A stretch of 64,000 nt of DNA from Cheiracanthium punctorium (taxonomy: Eukaryota > Arthropoda > Arachnida > Araneae > Cheiracanthiidae), in the NCBI GenBank assembly GCA_038373885.1, contig JAWZYV010013286.1, forward strand, positions 682,001 to 746,000. The letters are read 5' to 3'. The position numbers and the translations under genes were made by a program. The notes beneath the pieces were generated by a model. The model made no database searches. It had not been told where the DNA came from and saw only the letters and a list, made by a program, of their open reading frames with translations. Every line of letters begins with the position of its first letter. Position 1 is the first letter of the stretch. This document shows, one piece after another, positions 1-15,700 of this stretch.

Positions 1-640
1 AACAAATATAAAAACAGACAAGAGGATTCGGATTTATTTATTTTTTAAAACTTCATCGGGTTGGGATTCGACCTAATTCGTAGGTATGAGAGACCTATGC
101 CCAATGCACTGGACGCATTCGGCTTGGAATAACCATATTAAATGTTAATGAGGAAGGTCTACGGTTTTAAAAACGCTAGTGATATGGTGACAAATCCAAT
201 TTCAGTAGAAACTTCTAAAGTTGAAATCTAATGAGCAACGATTAGACAGTACAGGTTATTTTGACATAATATGGGATTTGCCACTGTACAATGTGAGTAG
301 AAAACTACTGAAAGACTACAAGCGCAATGCCTTTGGATTTACATTTGTTCTGGTGAAGAAATTTTCAGATTTTTTCAAGAAATATAATTTCTCATTGAAT
401 TTAAAAAGTACAAACAGTGTTTATCTAATTTGAGGCACCAATAAGGATTCAAAACAATCTTGCTCTATTTGGTCAATTTACTTGTTAATGACGAATTAGA
501 AAAAAGTATGTATAAATCAATAGAAACTCCTATTTAAGAAACCTTTGAAATGACAAAAATGAGACATTTAAGATTCCGAAAAGAAGTTAACGTTATATTC
601 TGACACATTCTAAAAGAAGAGATTTGAGAGCCATACATAC

Positions 641-758
641 TTGAAGTTACAATAGCATCGACAGAATTAGCTGTTGATGTGGAAGAGGCATATTTCATAT
701 TTGTATTAACCTTCTTCTGTTGTGTTTTGCTACCAAATGCAAGAGTGAGATCAGAAGA
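641..758 (-). CDS. POLR1E: POLR1E coding exon 6
   Basis: The acceptor is TTTCTTTCAG and the donor GTATGT. It encodes SSDLTLAFGSKTQQKKVNTN, then MKYASS and a Ser/Thr/Ala-rich tail, ending in phase 1. An FGSK/FGTTK-QxR/K motif after KTYxEK is typical of RPA49. The next exon was not recognised between 1 and 640 and is probably off the window. Confidence 0.83.
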
Positions 759-3700
759 CTGAAAGAAATATGAAATGCTTACAATCAGGATGTTTAAAAA
801 CGAAATTTTTATTTAACGAAATCATAATATTAATTCACATTCAGGAAAAAATAAATAGTTAATTTAAATCACTTTAATTGTTTTCTTCGCAACATATTTG
901 CGTAAGTATTTTTTTTTTCCATTTGTGTGCAATATTTTCTGTTAGATTATACATGCATTTAGGATTAATATATAGTAAGTAACATATTGAAATAATTTTT
1001 ATTATAACTACTATTAAAATATCAAAGGAAGCTGATCACAAAAGATACATATTTACTTTTAGTTTGATTAAATCAAATGATTTAATAAATGATTCTGCTT
1101 CGCCTAATGAGCTAATATAACTATATCAGTTTGATTGTGGGATTATCGCAATGCTACCTAGGGCGATTTGCCAAGGATATGGGGTGCCTCGGTAGAAGGA
1201 CTTTCTAAGGGGTCTAACGCGTATTCACGATAATTCTATCAGACTGGCTTGTGATTTAGTACATTTTCAGGCTAAGTGAAGTTTATGCACTACATTTAGA
1301 AAAATCGGTCTTTTTCGTGTCGCAAAACAGCTGCAAAGTTTTGTCTCATCTCGCAAAATCCATATATACTGGGTGTCCTGAAAAGGTGGTAACGGGCTTT
1401 AATTCTTTATCTATTAGAGATAAGTGGGCAACGTAGAATGAAAAAATCTTCAAAATAAGGTCGGAAATTAGTCTTCGTTAAGAAAAAAATCCTCTCATTA
1501 ATTTTAAAAAACTTACTCTTTAAATTTGTATACGACCCCATTACAAAAATTTTCCCAATTAGTAAAATGTGCCCCCATACACTAATGAGAGGAGGTGAAT
1601 TTGAGATTTAAAAAAAAAATGTCAGAGATATGAAGATTGGAAATGTGCTGACTTAAACCACTTTTCAATGGCTCTCGAATGGAAAAAAATTACGTCGGAT
1701 GATCGCATTTCAGGGCTCGAACAGAAATTACGAAAGAAAATTTTTTTTACGCTCTAGCAATAAACGTTTGCATTCAAATGCATCTTTGTTTAAAGATATC
1801 TCTGAGACTTTTTGTGATAAGCTGAAATTGTGCACATCACCTCACTAGTGTGTGGGATACATTTTTTTATTTGGAAAGTTTTTTGTATGGGGGTCGTTTC
1901 GTTCGAAAGACAAATTAAAAAAGTGAAACTTTTGAAAATTAACGAGAGGAAATTTTTTTTAACGGAGTCTTATTTTCGACCTTATTTTGAACATTTTCCT
2001 AATTAATATTGCCCTTTTATCTCTAATAGATAAAGAATAAAGCCCTTTACTACCTTTTTGGGACACCCTGTATAGTTATAATAAAAACGTTTGTCTCGAC
2101 TCGCAAAAAAATTGTAAATGTCCGTCTCGTCTCTTATCCATCGCTATTAATCATGGTGCTTATATTAACATAGGTGCTTATATTAACATTCCGTTTCTTA
2201 GTTTTCTGATTCTATTTTGGAATGAAAATTATTTTCAAAGAAGAAATCAATCAAAATCTTTGTTATAAGATTAAAAAAGTAATAATCGATGTATTTTTCG
2301 AATTTCGAATTTTTATCAAATAAATAATATATTTATTATAGTTGTGTACAGCTTATATTAACTCTTTAAAAATGCTTAAACGCATCATACGATTCTAAAA
2401 GAGGAGGTTTTATTTTATTGATAAAAATCTTATGGAAAGCTAAGTTGTAGAGACGAAATTGATAAAACTATTATTTTAATAATATATATTGTGCGAGTAT
2501 GCATTATTTGAAGTAGAAAATCCAATTACTCAATGAGAATTTCCTTTTATATGTTTATAAAGTCGTTTTGTCTACCTATGTTGCGTCATAATTTGACATA
2601 TTATGACGTAACACAGTTTTTAATTCTATTTTACAATTTACGAACTCATACTTCAGATTAATAACAAAAAATTTATAAAATTTTGAAAGTGCAATGCCAA
2701 AGCATTGAATATTGTTTTAATTCTATGATAAGAATTAAGTATTTATTTTAATAATTAAGACAAACTTGAGTACAGTATGATATGAGTATTGCAATAAAGT
2801 GATAACAAAATCAAACTACATCTTCAATTTTTAAAATCCTTAAAATTTAATATTTTTAAAATGATTTGAAAGTTAAACCTCTGAAGCCTTATCTTGATGC
2901 AAAGAAACTACAAACCTTTTCTACATATGTCTTTTCACTTTTGCAGCTAATTATTTCTGGACCTAGCTCAAGAAAATGTGCCAATTAATACAAATAATAT
3001 AAAAAAGGATTATAGATAAGGGAAAAAAATCTAGTTAACAATATTCTAACAGATATTAGTTTTGTGGAAGACAGGGAGAAGCAAGAATAAATAAGGTACT
3101 TTAGATTTAAAATATTGTTTTGAAATTTAGGGACAAACAACCGATAGAATAAGAAACAATTTTCTGCTACCCTGTATCATAAAGATGGAAATAATCTAAT
3201 TTTTACACAAAGTTACCTTTATAAAGACAAACCATGTATTCGCAAAAATATAAAGGTTTGCTTAAAATACTCGATTTTATATTTATTCATTTAACATGCG
3301 ACTCGCTCAACTTTCTGCCAACTCTTGCTAACGTAAAATTTGACAAACGAGCTGAAATGTGCTATGAGAATTTTCTAAACTATATCATATAAAACATAGT
3401 TTATATAATATGTGCAACAGATGTGTAAAGTATTGGAGTGGATACTTCTCGCTTTGTCTTCGAATTTCCGTCCTTTCCTTTAAGCTGGTGTCTCGGACAT
3501 ATTGTAATCTAGTAAACTTTGCTGCTTTTTTTTGCAGACCTGCCGACTAACTCTTCCCATCTCATGAACTAAGAACCCCTCCCCCCTCAGCCTCATCTTA
3601 AATGCAGTGGCGGCTCCTCCATTCGAGCACGTGAACCCCCAAAGGAAAATCTAAAAAATGAACACATTCACAAATTAAATTAAAAAAATATTAAGTACAC

Positions 3701-6700
3701 TTCTAGATTTTTGTAATTTAAAATGCGATATTTTCTCCCCCCCCCCAATATTATTAACTACGTTTATTATAGGGTTATATACGATTACTAACCCGATGCC
3801 TTAACCACTGGTCTTCCAAGACTTTTCACTCACTAATTTAATCCGTAACACATGTTAATCTTCCTGTTGTAGTTAATTATTTTTGACTGCAATTCAAAAA
3901 TTCATAGTTCACAGCAGTGGCGGCTCGTGGGTTATTTAAATGGAGGTTCACAAACCAAATTTCGAAAATTGAATATGCATATACCACACAGCTTACACGT
4001 TAAAATATATTTGCGTTTTCAGCAATTAAAGGAAAACAATGCATGCAACTTAACAAAAAATAACCTCTAGTCTTACATTTCGCCATCTGGCAAAGTTTTT
4101 GCAAAGGTGTTGGCTCGAGAAATTTTATTTCATTTTTGATTTCCAAAGACAATGAAAAATGTAATTCATTTAGCTCCGAAAAACTTATTTTACTGATATC
4201 TTAATTATTTATACCAATTTGTAAAATATATACTGAAAAATGATAAAAATAAGGAAAATAATAAAAAAATGGGGGGAGGGGAATGGATTAACAAACCGGA
4301 CGTAACAAACCAAGGGAGAATTCGGACGAGATAACCGCAAAAAATGGTCTGTGCATACACTGAAAATGTGCTAACGGAATGATATCAGCAGCGCGTTCCC
4401 GCGATTCTATTTGCTTCTGTTCTCAGAGTGCGGTTCAGAAGATCATTTCTTCGATCGCACGTGCGATCGACGAAAGACCTGACGTTTTCTGCTGTAGTAA
4501 CCTACAATACAATGCGTTAGCTACGATAAGCGTATTTAATAAAAGTGTGTGTGGGGAGTGATAAAAATTCACGTTTTAAATTTATTGAAATTCAGAAGTG
4601 TACTTAATATTTTATTAAAAAATTAATTTGTTAATGTGCTTATTTTGTGTTTTTTTCCTTTGGGGATTCCCGTTCTCAGGTGCTCAAATAGAGGAGCCAC
4701 TACTGGTTCTCAGCTTTTCGATTGTTTTCCTTCGTATAATTGAAGTAAGCCCTATGGAATTCAACTATCCAAGGAAACGCAAAATCATCTAACGACTTGG
4801 GTTCCATTCTATTTCAAATGTAACAGTTTTGGAAATTTAGGCAGCCTTTTGTTAGTGCTGAAGTTTTCTCAAATATTTCAACTACAGTTATACGCAGTTC
4901 TATTTATTGCTATTCCATTTTTAACTGTAGCAATTTCGCTTTAACCCTTTAACGCGCAGTGATCCCACTCTGGGAACACCAAAGTCTGACGTGTTGACTG
5001 TTGCCAGTCACTAAAAACCAGTTACTCAAGCTCGAAAGCACTTAGCTTCTAAAAATAAGAGGTAGACATCAGATGATTTAAGCCTCTATTTTATGGAAAG
5101 CATATTTAAACAAACATATCGCGGTCAGGTGGTGACCAGCGTGGCAAAAAAACTATTAACCCTTTAACGCGCAGTGTTCCCGCTCTGCGAACACCAAACT
5201 CTGACGTTTGGACTGTTGCCAGTCACGAAGAATAGATTTCATTTCTATAAAAACAGTTGCGGGTGACATAGCTCCACGAGAATCCTTTACTTTTTAGCAC
5301 GTCATTTCCCGTAAAAAAAATCGTCACGATTCTTTTTAACAGCACTGACATCTGCTGAAAAATGGAAGAATGCGAGAACATCTGGATACAATCTGGCCCA
5401 ATGCTGAAAAAAGGGCAGCCGTTGCCATCTCTCGACTTAACTACCAGCAAGAGGGCGGACGATCTAAACGTTCATCGCGTGCCACCGATCTAGAGACCCT
5501 TTTTTGACGCAGCTGGCTGTGCGATGAACGTTTCGATCGTCCGCCATCTTGCTGGTAGTTAAGTCGAGCGATGGCAACGGCTGTCCTTTTTTCAGCATTG
5601 GGAAAGGGTTGCGCCTCAAAGGGTTAAAAGCACGATAGTTTGAACCCTATGTTTTGATGCATAATTTTCAGAAATGCGTATTAAAATTTTAGTCTACATC
5701 AACTTTTTACACATGTGGGAAACTTGCGCACTTGTATGTAAAACCCTTAACGTAATGGAATGGAAAAAAATACTAATAAGAAATGAGCAAAAACCACCCA
5801 AAAAAATCTAAAGTACCTACACTTCAGTTAATTTATCAGTAGCGCTTCAGTTGAGAGCTAACACATATTTTACATAAGGAGAATGGGAATGATTATAAAA
5901 ATGAGTTCTTTCTTTTTAAGGTGCGTTAGGATTTCAACTATACAAGTCTATAATTAAAATAAGAACAAATACATACATTTTAATAATGGTTTGAGCAGAA
6001 AATAATCCGCATCGAATAATTTAACAGTAGATTCTTTTCTGTTTATCACACCAACTTTAAGCCTATAAAATAATAATAAGAAGAATAAGAATATTATTCA
6101 ATGAGGAAAAAATGTGAACTACATGAAAATGTTTCTTGATTCATTCTGATTTCATATTGTATAGAGCCTTTGAAAAAATTGCGCAGATTTCCACCCACCA
6201 TTTTCCTTAAAGCCTTTTCACTTGGTCCATACGTTGGTATTATGTTTGTGATTCTGCAAGAATACTCGAGGGGTAACTGTTTACGGGGGGGCAGGGGCGT
6301 AGGCAGAAATTTTTCTTGGGTGGGGGGGGTTACGACTACTAAGACTCATATGTATACGTGTGTGTGATAATGTAGTGAAGAATATACATTTTGTATGGCA
6401 AAAAATTCCTCATGGGGGGGGTTATGACCCCCCTAACCCCCCCCTGGCTACGCCCCTGCGTGGGGGGCATCAGTCCCAGTCTCAAATGGACTAGTTTCAG
6501 TACAAAAATATAAATATCACGTATTTATTTTGTGAAATTCAATTCCATACTCAGAGCCACTATATCTAGAGACATGTAGTTCACGTGGTTTCTTATTTCA
6601 ATAATCAGAAAATAACAGGAAATTATTAGTTATGAACGTCTCGCAGGATGATATGAAAGGGATATAGGAAAATATATAGAAAATGTTTGTAATAAAGGGA

Positions 6701-9700
6701 TCTTAGAAAGTAGGTACGAGTTCTGAAATGCATTAAATATTTTTTAAAAAATCGGGTATTGTTTGAAAAAACCGCGGTTTTTGATAAAAAGAAAGTCATA
6801 TAATTGATAACGCAGAGAAGAAATTAACAAAGTTTTACAAATAGACAGTTGACAGAGAATCGGTGACTATTCTACACATATTTACACATGAAAAATCAGA
6901 AATTTTATGAATTTTTCAAAAGTATCAGGATTTTTTAAAATTAAAATAATAATAAATAGAATTTTTAGTATAAAGAGTTTTAATTTATGGGTTTGAAAGG
7001 ATTTGGAATAATTTAACCCTTATGGTTCCAGGTGTGCCTTTCAAGCACACCGATGTGAGGTTCTTTTTCACGTTTAATTTTTACATCGGATATTGTGCGG
7101 GTCATTATTGGTAATTATTTACCGACAAAAAACAATATCTTTCAGTCCTTTACAAGCGATCACTAAAGACAATAAGATCTCAATATGTTTTATTGTAAAC
7201 CATTTTTTCAATTATATGGAGAAGAAAAATAAATCATCTTTGTGAGAAAGAGATACATAGTGACGATGATAATTTTGATTTTCTCATCTATAGTGTAACT
7301 GTTAAAGTTTGTCACTTAAAAACTTAACTACAAATCAAAAACAACATCTTAAACAACAAATCAAAATAGGACGAGAATAAGTTGGAGTTGCCAGTCGATA
7401 TTCAAAACTTAGAAGTTGGAGTGTTAAGGGTTAGTAACGTAATGGTTGTTAATGTCAGGTTAAACATTACTTTAACAGATATTTCCAGATATTATACAAT
7501 GAAAGAAAGTCATTGGTTTCCACTAAAGTACCGGCAGTGCCGTACTTAATGTACTGGATTGGGGGCAACCAGGGCCACTAAACTAATGTTTAGTTCATGG
7601 ATATCAATTAATAAAATCCCATCTTTTTAAAACTCATTTACTTCTTTTTCCGCGTTCCGACACTTTTCTTTAAATTTATGGTTATTTTTTCAACAGTTAG
7701 ATTAAATTTATACGTTTCGATTCTCTAAAAAAATTTTAGGAAGAAACTGAACTCGTCACGTCATTGACAAACTATCCATCATCTGGTCAGATTTTTTTTT
7801 TCTCTCCGCGGCAAAAGTGATTATCTTCGGCACAGTTAGGGTAAAACCTTGATTATCTCACATTCTACGATGTCAGTTTTTGATCTGCCGTTAACTGATT
7901 ATATATAGAAAAAGTTACTGTGTCCAGGGACCGATTATGACAAACCGGGGCCTGGGCAGAAATTCTGAATGGGGCCTCCTACATGTTGTTATTGTGTCCG
8001 ACAACTTTTTCATGTATTTTTTCTGTGATCGCATATGTATCCAACATGAAATACACAAAAATTAGAAAAATAATGTTTATGAACATATTAAACATATGAA
8101 ACATCAGCATTATGAAATAAGCTTTATTAAAAATGAAGATTAAAAAAATATAACTAAAAGCCTGACTTTTTCATAGTATCAATAATCATAATAGGCAAAT
8201 TTCTATTTATGGGTGCCCCCATTCTCGCTGGATAGCCACTTAAAAAACTTCAGTGGGTCCGGCAACGTACCGCGTAATCACTTAAAATCTAGCATCCATC
8301 CTAGTGACCACTTCTTTTTGCAGAAATCGTTCATCTGTTGTACTAATATTTTTTCTATGGAGAGGTAGAATAATAAAAAAAAAAGGTTTGGACTATTTGT
8401 AATTTGTAAATTCATAACTGAAAAAAATTAGGCATTTGCTACATTGAAAAAAAAAAATCCCTTAAACTAAATTCATATACTGTAATAATTTAGGGCCCCC
8501 TCAAAATCGGGGGGGGGGCTGGGGCATATATCCCTCTTGCCCCTGCTATAATCAGGGCGTGAATGTGTCCCGCAGTGGTATGGCCCTTAACCCTTTAAGG
8601 CGCAGTGATCCCGCTCTGGGAACACCCAACTCTAACGTTTTGACTGTTGCCAGTCACGAAGAATAGATTGGATTTCTATAAAAATAGTTGCGGGTGACAT
8701 AGCTCCACGAGAATCCTTTACTTTTTAGCACATCATTTCCCGTAAAAGAATGGTCACGATTATTTTTAACAGCACTGACACCTGCTGAAAAATGGAAGAA
8801 CGCGAGAACAGCTGGATAGATTGCCCAATGCTGGAAAAAGGGCAGCCGTTGCCATCGCTCGACTTAACTACCAGCAAGATGGCGGACGATCGAAACGTTC
8901 ATCGCGTGCCACCGATCTAGAGACCCTTTCTTGACGACAGCTGGCTGTGCTAGCACAGCCAGCTGTCGGCTGCCCTTTTTCCAGCATTGGGAAAGGATTG
9001 CGCCTCAAAGGGTTAAACTCCGTTCCCATTAGAACACGGCAAATGAAGCAGTATCCGGCTTGGCCAGTGCTTGGGAGGGTCAACTCCCTCTCGACTCGAT
9101 TTCTGTAGGACCGTGTACGCTAACGGGAGCTGGTGCACGTAAAATCTGTCGTGGTTTCAATGACCTCCAGGTTTAACGCTACCTCTGGGGGTGCCGTTTC
9201 AGGGGGTCGGTCCCTCCTCTGGAATGGGTTCAAAATTTGGGGTCCTGGGGGTAAGTCGGATTTCCTACTACTGGGGCCCAATGAAATGGAAGGCGCCCCC
9301 TCTGCCCATCGCCTCCCTATCTTGGGGGGGGGGGATCTGGCACTGCATGCGGGTGTCAGAGAGAATAAGCAACAACAAAAGCTACTCTAAATATTTTTGC
9401 AATAATCTGATCACTTCGTTTACACTGCATCTTTTTTTTTTTTTTTTTTTAAGTGATGTTACTTCCAACTGACTAAACTATACTAATTTTTAGAAAAAGG
9501 CTCGAGTCAAGTACCTCTAATTTCCACTCTATCTGAATGATACAAAAAATTTTATAGCATTATAAAAATACTCGCAAAATTAAGGAATTTACATTTCTTA
9601 TTTTTACGAGTAAATAAAGAAGCGTAAAATTTTACTTACCCAGTGGATGTAATTTTGTACAAACTTGATTCAAAATTAGAACCTTGATAGGACAGTCTAC

Positions 9701-12700
9701 TGCTTTTTGCAACCTAAATAAGATGTTAATGAGCTTGAAACAATCTCGATAAAATACACATGATTCATCTGATTAGATGAACTGAATGCTTTTTAATCAC
9801 AACAATTATACAGAAACCTTTCCTATTTAGATTTCACCAAAAATGATGAACAAGGCGTCCCTGAATTCTTGATCCCAATTTTAAGTGTAGGTAAACCACT
9901 TATAGAAAGCATTCTTTGTATAGCAATGTGAAGTCAATAATGAAATACCATGTGATTTGAGCATGGTGAAGCTCCAGCTCATTTTTACAATAATTTAAGA
10001 AATGATCTCAATTCCACTTTTGGCTTTCAATGGATAGGACGAGGTGGATTAGATACTTGACCAGCATTTTCATCAGATTTATAAAATATCGACTTTTTCT
10101 AATGGAAATACCTCAAAGTACTCGTCTACTAGACTCCAATTGACTCTGATGAGGACCTTTTTGAAAAATCCCAAGTCGCAACTGTTCCCAAAACACCTGG
10201 GATCTTCGAAAGAGTACGCCAATCATTTCCTAGACTGTACCAGGTCTGTATTGATCTTAATGGCGGAAGATTTCGGCACTTACTGTAATATTACGTTAAC
10301 AAATAGCTTTTTTCATCTCCACATTATTTTCTGGTTTCCCTTCGTCGCTTTTCATTCCTGATCCCACATTGCCGTACACACACACACCCACACACACACA
10401 AAAAAAAAAAGCCTCTTTACCTCCTTTGAAGTCTGGCTCATGAATTCAGTGACACCCTGTATAGGCACTGAGTCGTGATTGAAGCACTATAACATGAGGG
10501 ACTGTAAGTAAGTCATTGGATGTCCACTAAAATATTTTCTGCTTGTGTGTCTAGAGAAGGATAAGGGACCTAGGATCCTCGAAATTTGTGTGTATTCATG
10601 AAAAATTATTAATGAGTTATAAAAATTCCTCTAAACGGCGGATGCCCATTAGGCGTTCGAGCCCTCACTGATCCAATAAATAATAAACCACTCACTAACC
10701 GACGGTACAATGAACATTTTATAATTACATACTGAATTTATTTATTAATTATTATTTTGGTACTAAAGTGTTTGAAAGCTCGAGGTGAGTAACCCGCCCT
10801 ACTTAGTCTTCTATTTAATATCCTAATTATTCCTTTTTTAGTGCAAGAGCCCCTACCTCACTGTAAAAGTATTCAGTTGGACATCCGCAAGCTCTAAAAG
10901 TAAGCAAAATTATAAAAATGTTCTTTGTTCTTTTTCTGAAAAATTCTGTCTTTTTCGCCTCTTCTTCCCTCTGTATCTCAAGTGTGTTGTATGGGTTTTA
11001 GGATATGTCACAGAAATTAAAAGAAAATAAACTGAAATTGCAAATGTTTATAGAGTTCTTTGCATTCCAATAATGCCCATTCAGATGACAGAAAATCTGA
11101 GACTTTTATAGGTCATCCATCAATATTTTAAAATTTTCTTTAAGTCTGTCGAAGACAATTTCTTTTTAATTTTTTAATCTTTTTAAGCTTATCTTAGCTC
11201 TGACAACATAAACCAACAGGGCAACATCTTGTATGAACACTGCAAATCTTGAAGCATATCCGCAAACTTCGAAAGATATTTAATCGCAGTCTGAACATAA
11301 AACAATTGCACCGCTTCTTAAGCTTAGACAATTGTTTTTTTCTTATTGGTTGGTGTACATGATTTTCGCGTAGCTTTCCTGCACTGTTTGCTGAATCCAC
11401 TTCCAAACAATGGTTGATGACTTTTAATTACTAGATTAACAGTTAACTAAACGTACAGAGTTTCCTCAATTATCAAAATCCCCAGTAGAGATAATTGAAT
11501 GCATTTCTTTTAAACTTAAACTTGATTATCTATTCTTAATACTCACGTTAAACTTATTCTTTTTCTCAAATAATCTCAGGCAGCTAGCTACACAAGTATC
11601 ATAACTATACACCTCACACACGAGCTTTCAGCTCAATGGGAAGTGGTGTAAACAGCAGCAAAACTCTCCTCTCTCAGTGTCAATACTCCAAATTCTTAAT
11701 TTACGGTGTACAACACCTAAATAAATCCACCGTAAATGCATATGACTTTGAATAGTCGATGTAACATACCATTTACCAGTCCTTGGAGGACTGTCAATAT
11801 TACCCCCAGTGTTCAAAGATAGCGGCCATCAATTCTGCCACAGACTGAAACTGTCCGACATTTGGAAAATACATACCTACTGAGGATATTCCACGCATTT
11901 TCTTGGGGGTTGAGATCAAGCTAAAAGGACAGAACAATTCATGATATGCAAACCATCACCGGAAAATCAATTTCAAGAGGATTTTGCAACGTGAATGTCG
12001 TTGTCCTGATGGAAAATCAAACTCCGGCTACCAGTTCTCCCTGCAAATGGCAGTAAGTGGGTTTTCTAGCATTTATTGGTAATCGGTGTCTTTTACCCGT
12101 ATATAGCCTGAAGGAAAAGTCAAGTTAAGTTTACCACCAGGTAATGCCTTGCCACACTGTATATATAGCCTCCATCTTGTCTTTTGGAGACGAAACAGCT
12201 CCTAAACACTATTCAAAAGAGTAGATTTGGCCAAATATCATCAAACCTGGAAGTACCAGTGGTATCGTGTTATAGTCTCAGATGGGAAAAATTAATAATA
12301 ATAATTTGGATGGCCCAGACGGAGTTTTTTTTTTTTTTTAAACACGCATTTATTTTTTATTCCTGCCCAGGTGGGGCAGGGAGCGAGTTTTTCCTTGTAA
12401 ATACGTTTTTCTGTGTACACTTTCTTAATACATTTGTTTCGTTCTTATTAGTCTACTAGCTGAAGTACCCGTCGCTGACGGGTTAGTACTGAATGCTAAT
12501 TTCCAAAAAGCAAGAACTTTCGTCAGCAATATAGGAGTACACAGAATGGATGTAGTATGGTGCCAAAGTAAAGAAAGCGAATTTATAATTTTTATGTATT
12601 GTTAAAATATTACAGGTTAGAGAGTAACTCAGTAAAATCATTTCATTCGATTTAGTCGTAATTATGGGATGAGCGAACGAATATTTACGCATATTGAAAT

Positions 12701-15700
12701 AATTTTCGCAAAATCTCAAAATCTGATCAATATTTTTGAAAACATTCAAGCCTAGAATTTAAGTTGAGTGGCAACCTATCCTGTCACCCAATTTCGTTTC
12801 ATTCCCTGCAGTCTTTATTTCGTGATGCTGGAGCAAAATTTCAGCATTTTAAAACGATTTTCACAAAATCTCAAAATGTAATCAAAATATTTTTAAAATT
12901 CAACGCCTATAAATTAAGATTAGCAACTACTTATCATATCACCAAATTTCGTATCATTCGTATTAGTCGTTATTACGTGATGCTTGAAGAAATAGAAACG
13001 TATTTTGAGAGAATTTTCACAAAATCTCAAAATCTAATAAAAATGTTTAAAAAATTGGACACTAACAGCTTATGTTGAGCAACCATCTATCATGTGACCG
13101 AATTTCATATCATTCGCTTTAGTCGTTATTACGCAATGCGTGAACAAAGATTCACTCAGTTTGAAACGAATTTTCGCAAAATCCCAAATCTGATCGATTT
13201 TTTAAAAATTAGATGCTTATAGTTTAAGGTGAGTGACCACCTATCATTTCACCAAATATAATTTTTTTCCCCTTTGCAGTTATTACGTGATGTGCGAACA
13301 CAAATTTACGCAGTTTGAAACGATTTTCGCAAAATCTCAAAATCTAATCAAGATTTTTTTTTTTAATTTGTTTTAAGTTGAGTGACCACCAATCATGATA
13401 CCAAATTTCATATCATTCGCTTCAGTCGTTTTTACGTGATACTTGAACACAAATTTACGCAGTTTGAAAGGATTTTCTCAAAATCCAATCAAGATTTTTT
13501 AAAAATTTGACGCCTATGTTTTAAGTTGAGGGACCACCTATCATGACACCCAATTTCATATTATTCGCTTCAGTCTTTTTTACGTGATGCTTGAACAAAA
13601 AAAAAGTGTCACGGACAGAACGACAGACAAACAAACTTTTTTTAGAGGTTCGCACCGGATTCCGAGGTGCTTGAAGCGGATAGAAATCGCAAAATTTTTG
13701 AATTCCAAGAAATGTACAGACAAAAGTCTAATTTAATTTATATAGATTTTGCATGTAGTTATGACATACAATTACGGTGGATTTATTTCGGTGGGTCACG
13801 CTGTACATTAATCACAGTTACTATTTTATACGACATGAATGGATAATTTGAGAAAAAAAAAATTAAGTACTGTTCGCAGTCAGGTATAACTTGAGAAAAG
13901 GATTTTTTTTTTTTCCTAATCCCTAACAGACCAGGCATCCACATTTGAGGACGCAAATTTTGGAAGAATATTACAAAGTGAATACCGATATTTCGACGGT
14001 GGAAACGGTGTTGTAGATTTAAAGGGCATTTAATAATCACGATTCTTATGCATTTTATTGCAAATTTAATCGCTAATATTATAAAATATTCACATGCATC
14101 TATTCGAGGAAAATTACTCTACAGGTTTGAAGGGGTTAACATTCATAATGTTTCCTAGAACTGTTAATGGGAAAAAGTTTTAATTTTTCTTTCATTTCCT
14201 TCGCTTCTCAGTCAAGCGGAACATCCATGAATACATATTTAGTTTTCAAGCGAATGACTCACAGGTAAACTATTATTTTACAGCGCTAAGTAAGAGGAAG
14301 GGGCGGGAGTTGTCTTAATATTTTCATTTAACATCTTTTTTCTTCAGATTTCCGCTCTTGCTCGTGGAATGATTTTAGAAATTTAATGTCGTGTTTAAAT
14401 GTCCCTGAGATTTAATGGATTCCGTTTTACTCAGAAATATCAAAAAGATAATACAACATAATACAACACGAATCATAGGTGACTTTGTATGCTGTTTCAC
14501 CCGAAAATGATTATTTCTAATTAGTTATAAACAACGCTTTTGGGTGTATTTAAATCGAAGAATTAAATTCCGTTTACTGGCCTCTAGTTCTCGCTTCGAT
14601 ACGCTTACATAAAAGAAAACTGAAACCTTTTCATGCATTAAATTATTTTTTCAACTTGAAAGTAGTATTTAGAGTTAGAAATTATCAAATTTTGAAGTAA
14701 AACTTCTTTAGGCGCAACTAGGGAGTAACTCAATTTTTTTTTTTTTTTTTTCTGACGGTAGGAACGCTCAGTAAAAGAAGTGACGCAGGCGAAAACTACG
14801 GTTTAAGAACACGGTGATAGAAAAACATGAAGAAATGGAACCTGCAATCGAGCCAAACTAGCAGACGAAAACTTCATTGTAAGAGCACGGAAACAGAATA
14901 ATGCTTCCAACAAAACCAGCAGAGGAAAAAAAGGTTTAAGAACACTGCCATAGAAAACGCAATAATAGACCGGGGCTGCTCATGAGTTGCCACCGCTAAA
15001 AATGAGTTTATCATTGAGGCCTTTTTTCCCCATTTGAAGTGTTCTATTTTATTATTCTAAGTATTATAAATATTATATTATTTTATTATTTTAAAACAAT
15101 TTTTTGTAGTTTTGCCGTACTTTAGATGTAGGTAATCGTTTGGTGAATCTTACGCCGTTTTCTTTCATGAAAATTTATCATAAAATTCGAACATTTTGCT
15201 CTGAATGTAAAGGTGAGTGAGCACTTTTATAATTTATTTAGAAATTCTAAAAATATGTATATAAATCATGTTTAGTGAATAATTACTCATGTGTTATTTA
15301 TAAATAAATTATTTTAATCAGAAATCGTATTACTTGAGTAGTTTATTCGTGTAAATAAGCATGGCATTGTGATACTAGTTAGACAATTTAATTTTGCGAG
15401 TTGAAAATGTTATTTATCAGTTATATATACCTTGATTATGTGATTCAGACTTACATCTGGTACAGTGCAGAAATACAGTAAATTATAAATTATTGATTTT
15501 CGCCCGTTTATATAGAAACTTCAAATGTAGTTAATATTTTGTACAAGCGTTCATTATGCTTGCTCAATTCCAAAGTTCGATTGAGAAAGCGACAAAAGAA
15601 TAACATATACTACATGAAATGTCTTTATTAAAGAATAATTAATTCGGGGATCGCGCTATAGAGCGTATTTTATCAATTTTCTCCAATATACAGGATATCC

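Noticed and set aside
9133..9472. Overlapping plus-strand frames of 85 and 93 codons
   Set aside because: Composition effect of a GC-rich repeat block ending in a T-run; no family motif.
10378..10411. CA-rich and A-rich run as a functional signal
   Set aside because: Ordinary microsatellite.
12764..13078. 104-codon plus-strand frame
   Set aside because: It spans the 155-bp tandem units, whose other copies carry stops in the same register.
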